Assembly (NCBI GenBank): GCA_900544305.1
Contig: UQUV01000014.1
Location: 1 to 64,000 of the forward strand
Direction of reading: 5' to 3'
DNA from: an uncultured Porphyromonadaceae bacterium
GTDB taxonomy: Bacteria; Bacteroidota; Bacteroidia; Bacteroidales; Muribaculaceae
DNA: 64,000 bases
In this document: positions 8,696 through 16,525 of the stretch, piece by piece
Layout of the letters: each line of letters starts with the position of its first letter
How positions within the stretch are numbered: the first letter of the stretch is position 1
Program-made: the position numbers and the translations under genes
Notes under the pieces: model-generated
Databases searched by the model: none
Told to the model about the DNA's origin: nothing
What the model saw: only the letters and a program-made list of their open reading frames with translations

Positions 8696-10192
8696 TTATA
8701 TTTTAAATTTGTTGATACAGTCGATATATGCTTCCACCGAAGCGGCGATGATGTCCGTGTTCGCGCCGAAACCGTAGTAGAGGTGTCCGTCGTATTCCAC
8801 TTGCATGTGCACCTTGCCCATGTCGTCGCTTCCCTTGCTGATGGCCTGGATGGTGAATTCCTTGATGGTCATCTGGCGTTCGATGATGCGTTTCAGCGCG
8901 TTGATGGCCGCATCCACCGGACCGTTGCCCGTAGCCGCCGCCTCGAAATGTTCGCCGCTGATGTTAAGCCCGATGCTTGCCACCGGACGGATGCCCACGC
9001 CGCTCGTCACTTGCAGATATTCCAGCTTGATGCGGTGGTTCTGTGTGCGGTCGGCTCCTGCGAGCAAGAGAATGTCGTCGTCGTTGATGTCCTTCTTCTT
9101 GTCGGCAAGTTTCAGGAACGCTTCGTAAATCTTGTCGAGCTTTTCGCCTTCCGCCTTTACGCCGAGAATGGAAAGACGGTTCTTCAACGCCGCACGTCCG
9201 CTGCGTGCCGTCAGAACTATCGAGTTGTCGTCGATGCCCACATCCTGCGGATTGATGATTTCGTAGGTCTGCACGTTTTTCAGTACGCCGTCCTGGTGGA
9301 TGCCCGACGAGTGGGCAAATGCGTTTCGTCCGACAATCGCCTTGTTGGGCTGTACGGGCATGTTCATCAGGCTCGATACAAGCCGGCTGGTCGGGTAGAT
9401 TTTCTGCGTGTTGATGTTGCAGTCGATGTCAATGTCCTTGTGGCATTTGATAATCATCGCAATTTCTTCCAAAGCCGTGTTGCCGGCGCGTTCGCCGATA
9501 CCGTTGATGGTCACTTCCACCTGTCGTGCGCCGTTCAGCACACCGCTCATCGTGTTGGCCGTTGCCATGCCCAGGTCGTTGTGGCAGTGGGTAGAAATGA
9601 TGGCCTTTTCGATGCCCTTCACGTTTTCCATCAGATAGCGGATTTTTGCTCCATATTCCGCCGGCAGGCAGTAGCCCGTCGTGTCGGGAATGTTGACCAC
9701 CGTTGCTCCGGCAGCAATTACCGCCTCGATGACACGTGCCAGATATTCGTTTTCGGTACGTCCTGCATCTTCCGCATAAAATTCCACATCGTCCACAAAG
9801 CGGCGCGCATACTTAACGGCTGCCACCGCGCGCTCGATGATTTCCTCTCGGTTGGAGTTGAATTTATATTTGATGTGCGAATCCGATGTGCCGATGCCCG
9901 TATGTATGCGCTTGTGTTTGGCAAATTTCAGCGCTTCGGCTGCTACGTCGATATCTTTCTGCACGGCCCGTGTCAGTGCACAGATTGTTGGCCATGTCAC
10001 CGCCTTGGAGATTTCGATGACAGAATTAAAGTCACCCGGGCTTGAAATGGGAAATCCTGCCTCAATGACATCTACTCCCAATGCCTCCAGCGCTTTTGCC
10101 ACCTGAATTTTCTCTACCGTATTCAGCTGGCATCCGGGCACCTGTTCGCCGTCGCGCAGTGTTGTGTCGAAAAAGAATAATCTGTTGTCCAT
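8696..10192 (-). CDS. leuA: 2-isopropylmalate synthase
   Basis: LeuA condenses 2-ketoisovalerate with acetyl-CoA, the committed step to leucine. The 498 residues hold the catalytic barrel (DTTLRDGEQVPGCQLN at 9-24; THCHNDLGMATANT near 200-213; GIGERAGNTALEE) and a C-terminal allosteric domain that usually binds leucine (for example AAATGNGPVDAA). It is the first enzyme gene of the leftward operon. A leader peptide, attenuator and consensus promoter precede it. Confidence 0.97.
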   Translation of the reverse strand: MDNRLFFFDTTLRDGEQVPGCQLNTVEKIQVAKALEALGVDVIEAGFPISSPGDFNSVIEISKAVTWPTICALTRAVQKDIDVAAEALKFAKHKRIHTGIGTSDSHIKYKFNSNREEIIERAVAAVKYARRFVDDVEFYAEDAGRTENEYLARVIEAVIAAGATVVNIPDTTGYCLPAEYGAKIRYLMENVKGIEKAIISTHCHNDLGMATANTMSGVLNGARQVEVTINGIGERAGNTALEEIAMIIKCHKDIDIDCNINTQKIYPTSRLVSSLMNMPVQPNKAIVGRNAFAHSSGIHQDGVLKNVQTYEIINPQDVGIDDNSIVLTARSGRAALKNRLSILGVKAEGEKLDKIYEAFLKLADKKKDINDDDILLLAGADRTQNHRIKLEYLQVTSGVGIRPVASIGLNISGEHFEAAATGNGPVDAAINALKRIIERQMTIKEFTIQAISKGSDDMGKVHMQVEYDGHLYYGFGANTDIIAASVEAYIDCINKFKI

Positions 10193-10212
10193 AGTTTATT
10201 GCAAAATAAAAA

Positions 10213-10236
10213 GCCTTTCTCGTCATGAAGAAAGGC
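10213..10236 (-). terminator. attenuator hairpin before leuA
   Basis: On the minus strand gcctttct (10236-10229) and agaaaggc (10220-10213) form a perfect 8-bp stem with an 8-base loop, followed at once by a T-rich run (tttttatttt). It ends about 20 bases before the leuA ATG and after the leader peptide. Its left arm can instead pair with agaaggg at 10285-10279, which overlaps the leader stop codon; that pairing would be the antiterminator. Confidence 0.85.
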
Positions 10237-10283
10237 CTACGTTGTTACTCATTAAAATAAATACAGCAAAACAATAACCCCTT

Positions 10284-10358
10284 CTATTCCGGTGTGCAAA
10301 TAATTAGACCTGATAGAAGAATACCAATAATTGATATGTTAATGCTTTGATTTGTCAT
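10284..10358 (-). CDS. Ile/Leu-rich leader peptide controlling the leu/cim operon
   Basis: A 24-codon reading frame runs from ATG at 10358-10356 to TAG at 10286-10284. It contains the run SINISIIGILLSGLII, so 10 of 24 residues are isoleucine (7) or leucine (3). It lies about 20 bases downstream of a consensus promoter and 48 bases upstream of a terminator hairpin that precedes leuA. This arrangement is classical ribosome-mediated attenuation: stalling at scarce Ile- or Leu-tRNA would leave agaaggg at the stop codon free to pair with cctttct and prevent the terminator. The composition fits the operon, since leuA serves leucine and cimA serves isoleucine. No function as a peptide is expected. 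Confidence 0.85.
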   Translation of the reverse strand: MTNQSINISIIGILLSGLIICTPE

Positions 10359-10378
10359 ACTTGAATCGTTTCTGGTTG

Positions 10379-10408
10379 CAAAATTATATAATTCTGCGGA
10401 AAAACAAA
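10379..10408 (-). promoter_or_regulatory. Bacteroides-type promoter of the leu/cim operon
   Basis: On the minus strand TTTG (10408-10405) and TAATTTTG (10386-10379) are 18 bp apart and match the -33/-7 consensus TTTG...TAnnTTTG. Transcription should begin near 10372, so the leader ATG would lie about 15 bases into the RNA. Confidence 0.75.
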
Positions 10409-10474
10409 ATAAAATATCAATAAAATGTGCTTAAAAATTATATTTTGATAGAAAAACCGGCATAAAAACAAAAA

Positions 10475-10507
10475 GATTGGGCACCGCCATAGCGACGGTG
10501 CCCAATC
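10475..10507 (-). terminator. terminator of the amidase operon
   Basis: A perfect 12-bp inverted repeat (gattgggcaccg / cggtgcccaatc) with a 9-base loop lies 40 bp past the amidase stop. Read leftward it is followed by tttttgttttt. It insulates the leu promoter from upstream transcription. Confidence 0.88.
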
Positions 10508-10547
10508 GGAAAATTATAAGAATCAGCTTTTAACTGTCAGTCATTCA

Positions 10548-13500
10548 TTACTTTTTGATGAAGCGGACAGTTGTGTTGTTGATCTTGGCGATATACATGC
10601 CAGAAGTCAGACCGCTGACATTGATAGTGGCCTTGTTGCCGTTGACATTGACGTCAGCATTGACAGCTGCACCAGATACACTGTAAACAGCCACGCTGTT
10701 GATAGCAGATGCCATTTCGACGTTCACTACATCGACTGCAGGATTCGGGTAAACAGCCACATGTTCGGCAGCCACATTTTCAACGGAGCTTTCGTTGACC
10801 ATGATTGTGCCTTCAGCCGGAGTTTCGATCGTGTTGTCGACACCCGGAAGAGCGTAGCGGATGATTGCACCCTGAGTTGCCACGTACAAGTTGTTTGCAT
10901 AGTCGAATGCGAGCTGATAAGAAGCCTGTGCGCTGGCAATCTTGTATTTGTATGCCAATGCCGGAGTGCCTTCGTTCCAAGTCAAGTCGTAGACAACGAT
11001 GTTGCCGTCGCCGTCAGCGATAGCCAGCAAGTTGTTGGCAGCGTTGATTCCGAAACCTGAACCGTTGCAACCGTTGAGGTCTTCACCGTTTGATTTACCG
11101 GAGTTGTAGAGGACAGAACCTTCTTTGCTTACATAGATCAAAGCCGGAACATCGCCGGTGTTGTTGCCAGCGTAACGAGTCTGAGATGCCCAGAAACCGT
11201 TTTCAGCAGCTACTACATGAACGTTGGTGTTCGGAAGAAGTTTTGAAGCATCGTCGTAAACGAATGTCGGAGCCTGGTTCCAAGTCTTGGCTTCGCCTAC
11301 ATCGTAGCGGAGCAGTTTGTTACCGTTATTGCCAGTAGGATAGTCTTCGCAGTATGTGTAGATAGAACCGTTGCAGAAGTCGCTGCCGGTTGTACCGCCA
11401 CCGATAGCTGTGCCGTTGTTGGTGATTTGGCCGGTAGCGTCGCGATCACCGTCGAAGAAGTTAGTGATTTCGTATGTTTCCGGATCCATCAGGAACAGAC
11501 CTCCGTGAGCGTCCGACCAGTCGGAAATCATCAATGTACCGTCGTCCATCATGCCCAAACGGAATGGAGAAGAAGAGTTGCTTGCATCGAATTCTGTGTT
11601 GCCAATTGCAGCCTTCACTTCTGTCATGTCAGGAGCATATACATAGATACCAAGGTTGTTTGTTCCGTCCTTAGAGTTAGAAGCGTAGATAGTACCGAAT
11701 GTCTTGCTTGCCGGGTTGTTGTTTACATAAACACCACGACCGTAGGTGTAAGGTATGGAGTTTGTAACAGCCGGAGTTGCAGCCTTGACGTTTTCAACTT
11801 CGATAGCCCAAGCGATTTCGCCGGCAGGGATTTCTGTATTTTCTACTGTGAATGTGTTTTCACCTGCAGTTACAGCACCCAAAGCAACGCGTCCGAGTTC
11901 TTCGCCTGAAGTTGCGTTCTTGAATATTACGTTTGCATTCGGGGCGTCGAATGTAGCGTTGAATGTGAATTCTGTACTGCCGTCGCCAACATTTGCAGTC
12001 AGATTGCGTGCAAATGCAGAAACGCTTGTCGGTTGTTCTGTACCGGCTGTTGTGAATTTAGAAATCTTACCGTCGCGTGAAACATAAAGTTCGATTTGAG
12101 CGTCGGTTACCACTTCATAGTCGTCAGTTGTAACGACTGCTCTACCCATTGCACTTACTGCAGCAGCTTCTGCAGCGTCGATGTTTGTATTGGCAGTTGT
12201 AATCATTTGTGCCTTGTCCAAACCATCAGTAATGTCGAACATTGCAACACCTACACTCTTGCCTTCTTCGATTGTCGGAGCAACCATTACGTCGCGTCCT
12301 GAATATTTGAAGTAGTTGGCGCTGCGTGACTCTACGTTGCAGAGTTCTTCCGACATTTTGCCCAATTCAATCATCGGTTGAACCGGAGTGCTGTTGAATT
12401 CATATTCGATAGGAGCGATAGCCTTGCTGTCTACGATGATGTTTGATTTGCCACGCGGAGAAATTGTGAATTGGAAATCTTCACCCCATTCATCAATATT
12501 ATAAGATGGATCTTTACGCTCGTTACGCATATTTGCCCATGAACCGTCAGCTACGTTGTAGTTGATGATACGGATACCGTTTGACCATCCGGATTTACTT
12601 GGAACGAAAATGTTGCAATCGTCAGAAGAACCGCTGACAGTCATTGTTTCACCAGTATAACCGGCATAGAGGGCTGCAGAAGCGTCTAGGGCTTTTGATT
12701 CGTACCAGATTGTCGGAGCTGTACCTTCTTCCAGATTATCCCACTTATAGATACGGAATGTACCCATTTCGCCGTATTTTTCTGTCTGGAATTGGACGAT
12801 TGACTTATTACAAGCAACGAGTACGCCGTCGGCAGTGAAACCAATATCGGAAATAGGATAGAGGTCTTGTGCATAGGTCATCCAGTCGTTGTAGTCGGCT
12901 TCGTCAGTCTTTGACTTCAATTGTTCGTTGTAAACGTTACCGTCTTCAACTACTACGTTGTCAGTTGTATTCAGCGTTTTTACCAATGCTTTGGTGTCGG
13001 CGTCAAATACGTAGATATACGGAGTTCTGTTTTCGTCAACGGCGAGAGTATAGATAAGATTGTCTCGAAGAATTGTACGGCGGACAGTCTTGCCAGCCAA
13101 TACGTCGGCTTCATCTTTTACTTGTGCTTCGTCAACGTAAGTTTGTGTAAAGTTGTATTCAGAACCAAGTTGGAATGCCGGGTTGTTTACCAAATCCGGA
13201 TAGTTTTCATAAACTACTGCCGGTGGCTCATAGCCTTCAGCTTCAAGGAATGCTTTTACATAAGAAGTTTCGTTAGCTTTTACTGTTACAGGTGCCAAGT
13301 ATTCTTCGAATGCTTCCTTATAGCCTTCAGCAGCATATGAAAGGGTATATTCACCCGGTTCGAGGTCAGTGAAAATGAACGCACCGTTCCATTCGTTGTC
13401 GGTGGTGTATGTTTTCACAACCTGTCCGTCTTTGCTAAGAGTGACAGTAACACCGTTCAACGGTTTGTACTGGTCATCGGTACGGGCTGCCGGAGTGTAG

Positions 13501-14432
13501 TACTGGTGTGAGAATTTTTCATGAAGGTCGCGAACGATACCGTAGATTTCACCGGTTGTTTCTGCTTTCCAACCCATATAGTTGATAAGACCTCTTGCAT
13601 AAAGATGTCCTTCGAGGCGGCAAACGTCGTCGTTCATGGCACGTTGACGAGCCGGTTGATAAGTGTGGAAGTAACCTTCTACAAGGAATCCCGGAACGCT
13701 GTGGAGCAGAACACCAAGATAGCCTTCATATTGGTTTCCGTTATTTTCGATTATTTGTGAACTGCCATAGAAGGAAATATCACCGCGAACGTTCTTGTTG
13801 TCCATTGAATAGTAGCTCCAAGTCTGATGTTCGTTCGAATATCCGTATGGCCAGATGTGTTCAGCCAAAGCACGGCTGCCCGGACAAGCTTCTTCAGAGT
13901 CTGTACCGCGATACAGGTAAAGAGGATAGTTTGTTGAGGTACCTTCTGAAGCTGCATTTGAGTGAACAGAGATAAAGATGTCGAAGTTGTTGGCTTCTAC
14001 TTCTTCACGGATTTCTGACAGGTTACGGTTGTAGGCAAATTCGTTTTCTCCGCCTTTAACGTATGGATAAGGACCTGCCTTTACGTGCGACATAACGATA
14101 TGCTGGCTCAAGTCGAGAGCAGCACCAACACGTGTCGGGTTGTCGTTTGTCTGGTTCTTTGTGCGGTCGAAAGGAACACCTGCTTCTACCAGTTCGTCAA
14201 GTATTGAGAAACACTTGTGCAGGTTAGTGTTTGATTCAAAGAAACCGGTAGTGTCGACATCGGCGCTGTTATATGGTTCGCGGCCGATGGTTGGCAGTGG
14301 ACGGTCGTTCGGACTCCAGCTACCGTGTCCCGGGTTAAGATATATTCTGACTTCTTCTGCCGTTTTGTTGGCAAAAATGCTTCCGCAGGCCAAAACTGTA
14401 AGTGCAGAAGCCATTAATAGTCTGCGTTTCAT
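10548..14432 (-). CDS. secreted N-acetylmuramoyl-L-alanine amidase with T9SS sorting domain
   Basis: The 1294-residue protein starts with a signal peptide (MKRRLLMASALTVLACGSIFA). Residues about 27-290 are an Amidase_3 zinc hydrolase that cuts the bond between MurNAc and the stem peptide. Its ligands are visible as His36 in LNPGHG, Glu65 in FFESNTNL and His156 in SVHSNA, with catalytic Glu251 in FLVEGYF. A carboxypeptidase-regulatory-like beta-sandwich follows (about 310-400, GVTVTLSKDGQ, FTDLEPGEYTLSYAAEGY). The long middle has no family I recognise and contains propeller-like segments. The last ~75 residues (VYPNPAVDVVNVEM ... GMYIAKINN) are a Por/type IX sorting domain, so the protein probably crosses the outer membrane and is surface-bound or released. 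It is co-transcribed with the propeller protein 6 bp upstream. The substrate could be its own or foreign peptidoglycan. Confidence 0.85.
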   Translation of the reverse strand: MKRRLLMASALTVLACGSIFANKTAEEVRIYLNPGHGSWSPNDRPLPTIGREPYNSADVDTTGFFESNTNLHKCFSILDELVEAGVPFDRTKNQTNDNPTRVGAALDLSQHIVMSHVKAGPYPYVKGGENEFAYNRNLSEIREEVEANNFDIFISVHSNAASEGTSTNYPLYLYRGTDSEEACPGSRALAEHIWPYGYSNEHQTWSYYSMDNKNVRGDISFYGSSQIIENNGNQYEGYLGVLLHSVPGFLVEGYFHTYQPARQRAMNDDVCRLEGHLYARGLINYMGWKAETTGEIYGIVRDLHEKFSHQYYTPAARTDDQYKPLNGVTVTLSKDGQVVKTYTTDNEWNGAFIFTDLEPGEYTLSYAAEGYKEAFEEYLAPVTVKANETSYVKAFLEAEGYEPPAVVYENYPDLVNNPAFQLGSEYNFTQTYVDEAQVKDEADVLAGKTVRRTILRDNLIYTLAVDENRTPYIYVFDADTKALVKTLNTTDNVVVEDGNVYNEQLKSKTDEADYNDWMTYAQDLYPISDIGFTADGVLVACNKSIVQFQTEKYGEMGTFRIYKWDNLEEGTAPTIWYESKALDASAALYAGYTGETMTVSGSSDDCNIFVPSKSGWSNGIRIINYNVADGSWANMRNERKDPSYNIDEWGEDFQFTISPRGKSNIIVDSKAIAPIEYEFNSTPVQPMIELGKMSEELCNVESRSANYFKYSGRDVMVAPTIEEGKSVGVAMFDITDGLDKAQMITTANTNIDAAEAAAVSAMGRAVVTTDDYEVVTDAQIELYVSRDGKISKFTTAGTEQPTSVSAFARNLTANVGDGSTEFTFNATFDAPNANVIFKNATSGEELGRVALGAVTAGENTFTVENTEIPAGEIAWAIEVENVKAATPAVTNSIPYTYGRGVYVNNNPASKTFGTIYASNSKDGTNNLGIYVYAPDMTEVKAAIGNTEFDASNSSSPFRLGMMDDGTLMISDWSDAHGGLFLMDPETYEITNFFDGDRDATGQITNNGTAIGGGTTGSDFCNGSIYTYCEDYPTGNNGNKLLRYDVGEAKTWNQAPTFVYDDASKLLPNTNVHVVAAENGFWASQTRYAGNNTGDVPALIYVSKEGSVLYNSGKSNGEDLNGCNGSGFGINAANNLLAIADGDGNIVVYDLTWNEGTPALAYKYKIASAQASYQLAFDYANNLYVATQGAIIRYALPGVDNTIETPAEGTIMVNESSVENVAAEHVAVYPNPAVDVVNVEMASAINSVAVYSVSGAAVNADVNVNGNKATINVSGLTSGMYIAKINNTTVRFIKK

Positions 14433-14438
14433 GTCGTA

Positions 14439-15359
14439 TTATTTAGTTTTTACATTAATGATGTATGCTTCTCCACTTGGAGTTGTGAATGAAATGATAT
14501 TGCCGGCTTTATTGGCTGACGGGTACATGGCAATCTGTTTTCCGTCGGTAACTTCCTGACGAACGAGTGTTTTGCTGTCGATAGCAATGATTTTCGAGTC
14601 AGTGATGTTGTAGCCGTTGTCGGAATCCAACATACCGATAACGATGTTGTTGTCATACCATTTCGGAGCGCGGATTACGCCGATAAAGCGGGCGTTCTTT
14701 CCGTCAATGTCGCATACATAGGCACCTTTGGTTGACAGGTAGTAAAGGATTTTAGTTCCGTCAGGTGATACAGACGGCCACAGGTAGCTTTGTCCGCTTT
14801 GTCCGTTCGGAGAAATCACTTTTGTCTTTCCGTTGCGTGTTACGAGCAATTGGCCGTACTTGATGGAAACCACCGGTGTGCTTTTGTTGACCGATGTGTT
14901 GTTGTAGGCTTTAGTCGTAAGTTTTCCGTTGTTGACAGCATAGACAGCCTGTTTTCCGACTGTTACGCCTTCAAGGTCGCGTGTTGCTTTTACAATGGTT
15001 TTCACTTCACCTGTTGAAAGGTTCTTAGATTTGAGCGATGTTTTTCTCAGGCGGTTAGCGTCTACTTCTGTTTCACGGTAGATGATCGTGTTTCCGTCGT
15101 CAAGAATTTTTACGTCATAACCCGAGCCTTGGGCTGTTGTGACTACCGAAAGCTTTCCTGTTGCAAAGTCGTACTTTTGGAGTCCCGGTTTCAGCTGGTC
15201 GGAAACGAGCATATAGTCGCCGTTCGGACTCATTGTTGAAACATAAGGTGTTACGCCTTCCGGAAACTTGACTTGCTGGATAGAAGTCACGTCAAGAAGT
15301 TGCGCAAATCCAATCGCACTGCTGCACAGGAGCATTACTGAAAAAATAATTTTTTTCAT
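14439..15359 (-). CDS. exported TolB-like beta-propeller protein
   Basis: The 306-residue protein has a signal peptide (MKKIIFSVMLLCSSAIGFAQ). The mature part has repeats of the TolB/PD40 propeller type, such as VSTMSPNGDYMLVSDQ, WPSVSPDGTKILYYLS and MYPSANKAGNIISFTTPSG, each with the SPDG-like turn of a propeller blade. No catalytic residues are evident. It is the first gene of the operon with the amidase and may bind a partner or envelope component for it; the amidase middle also seems propeller-like. The role is inferred from the operon only. Confidence 0.75.
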   Translation of the reverse strand: MKKIIFSVMLLCSSAIGFAQLLDVTSIQQVKFPEGVTPYVSTMSPNGDYMLVSDQLKPGLQKYDFATGKLSVVTTAQGSGYDVKILDDGNTIIYRETEVDANRLRKTSLKSKNLSTGEVKTIVKATRDLEGVTVGKQAVYAVNNGKLTTKAYNNTSVNKSTPVVSIKYGQLLVTRNGKTKVISPNGQSGQSYLWPSVSPDGTKILYYLSTKGAYVCDIDGKNARFIGVIRAPKWYDNNIVIGMLDSDNGYNITDSKIIAIDSKTLVRQEVTDGKQIAMYPSANKAGNIISFTTPSGEAYIINVKTK

Positions 15360-15483
15360 AGTGATTGAAATTTAGATAGGTTTGTAAATAAAATTGTTAA
15401 GGTTAATTTGTAGCGTAAATTTAGCGGTTAATTTTATATGTTGGTTACATTTTTTTGAAAATTATAGACTTTTAACCATAAAA

Positions 15484-15513
15484 AAAGCAACGGGAAATTT
15501 TTCCCGTTGCTTT
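15484..15513 (-). terminator. terminator of prs
   Basis: A perfect 14-bp inverted repeat (aaagcaacgggaaa / tttcccgttgcttt) lies 28 bp past the prs stop. Leftward it runs into ttttttatgg. Confidence 0.88.
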
Positions 15514-15540
15514 CCATAAACACATTATAGATGAAAAACT

Positions 15541-16485
15541 TTATTTAATCAAGTACTGTGAACTGATTGATTCGTATTCGTGTACGCGACGGATTGTGTC
15601 GGCGAACAAAGGTGCGATAGTAAGGATGGTAGCCTTCTTGCACTCTTTCTTGAACGGAATACTGTTAGAGAAGATGATTTCAGTCAGAGCGCAGTTGTCA
15701 ACGCGTTCAGAAGCAGGGTCGCTCATGATAGCGTGTGAAGCGAGTGCGCGAACTGATTTTGCACCTTTTGACTTCATCAAGTCGGCAGCCTTAGTGATTG
15801 TGCCGGCTGTGTCAACCATGTCGTCAACAAGGATAACGTCCTTGCCTTCAACTTCACCGATGACAGTCATGTTTTCTACTACATTGGCTTTTGCACGCTG
15901 TTTGTGGCAGAGTACCAAAGGCACATTGAGATATTTAGCGTAGCTGTTGGCACGTTTAGCACCACCAACGTCAGGAGTAGCAATAACAAGGTCCTTAAGA
16001 TTCAATGACTGAATGTAAGGGATAAAGATTGAAGAAGCGTAGAGGTGGTCAACCGGTACGTTGAAGAAACCTTGGATTTGGTCTGCGTGAAGGTCCATTG
16101 TGATCAAACGGTCGATACCGGCTGCACTAAGCAGGTCGGCAACCAATTTGGCAGCAATTGACACACGCGGTTTGTCCTTGCGGTCCTGACGAGCCCAACC
16201 GAAATAAGGAACAACAGCAATAACTGATTTAGCTGAAGCACGCTTAGCAGCGTCGATCATCAGCAAAAGTTCCATCAGGTTGTCGCTGTTCGGGAAAGTG
16301 GACTGTACCAAGAACACTTCGCAACCACGGATAGATTCTTCGAACGATACTTCGAATTCACCGTCGGCAAAATGCTGGATGTTCATTTTACCTAATTCTA
16401 CACCAAGTTCTGCACAAATTGCTTCAGCGAGATACTGAGATTTTGTGCCGGAAAAAATCTTAAAAGGAGGCAAGTTGTTGTTCAT
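15541..16485 (-). CDS. prs: ribose-phosphate pyrophosphokinase
   Basis: Prs makes PRPP from ribose 5-phosphate and ATP, feeding purine, pyrimidine, histidine, tryptophan and NAD synthesis. I take the start at 16485 (MNNNLPPFKIFSGTKS), which gives 314 residues, the family's usual length. A longer in-frame ATG at 16563 would overlap the amylase gene and add 26 unrelated residues. Motifs: FADGEFEVSFEESIRG near 40-55, the ATP loop GWARQDRKDKPR near 100, the metal-binding LITMDLHADQIQGFF, and the PRPP loop VILVDDMVDTAGTI near 220. It has a candidate promoter of its own and a strong terminator. Confidence 0.96.
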   Translation of the reverse strand: MNNNLPPFKIFSGTKSQYLAEAICAELGVELGKMNIQHFADGEFEVSFEESIRGCEVFLVQSTFPNSDNLMELLLMIDAAKRASAKSVIAVVPYFGWARQDRKDKPRVSIAAKLVADLLSAAGIDRLITMDLHADQIQGFFNVPVDHLYASSIFIPYIQSLNLKDLVIATPDVGGAKRANSYAKYLNVPLVLCHKQRAKANVVENMTVIGEVEGKDVILVDDMVDTAGTITKAADLMKSKGAKSVRALASHAIMSDPASERVDNCALTEIIFSNSIPFKKECKKATILTIAPLFADTIRRVHEYESISSQYLIK

Positions 16486-16509
16486 AGCTTTGAGCTGAAA
16501 AATTTTTTG

Positions 16510-16517
16510 CAAAAATA
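16510..16517 (-). promoter_or_regulatory. candidate -7 box for prs
   Basis: TATTTTTG on the minus strand matches TAnnTTTG, 24 bases before the prs ATG. No clear -33 TTTG was found, so support is moderate. Confidence 0.4.
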
Positions 16518-16525
16518 CATATAAA

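Noticed and set aside
4242..10045. Long plus-strand open frames opposite leuB, cimA, leuC and leuA
   Set aside because: They are shadows of the GC-rich leu operon: their translations lack any known family pattern and the minus strand codes for well-conserved enzymes.
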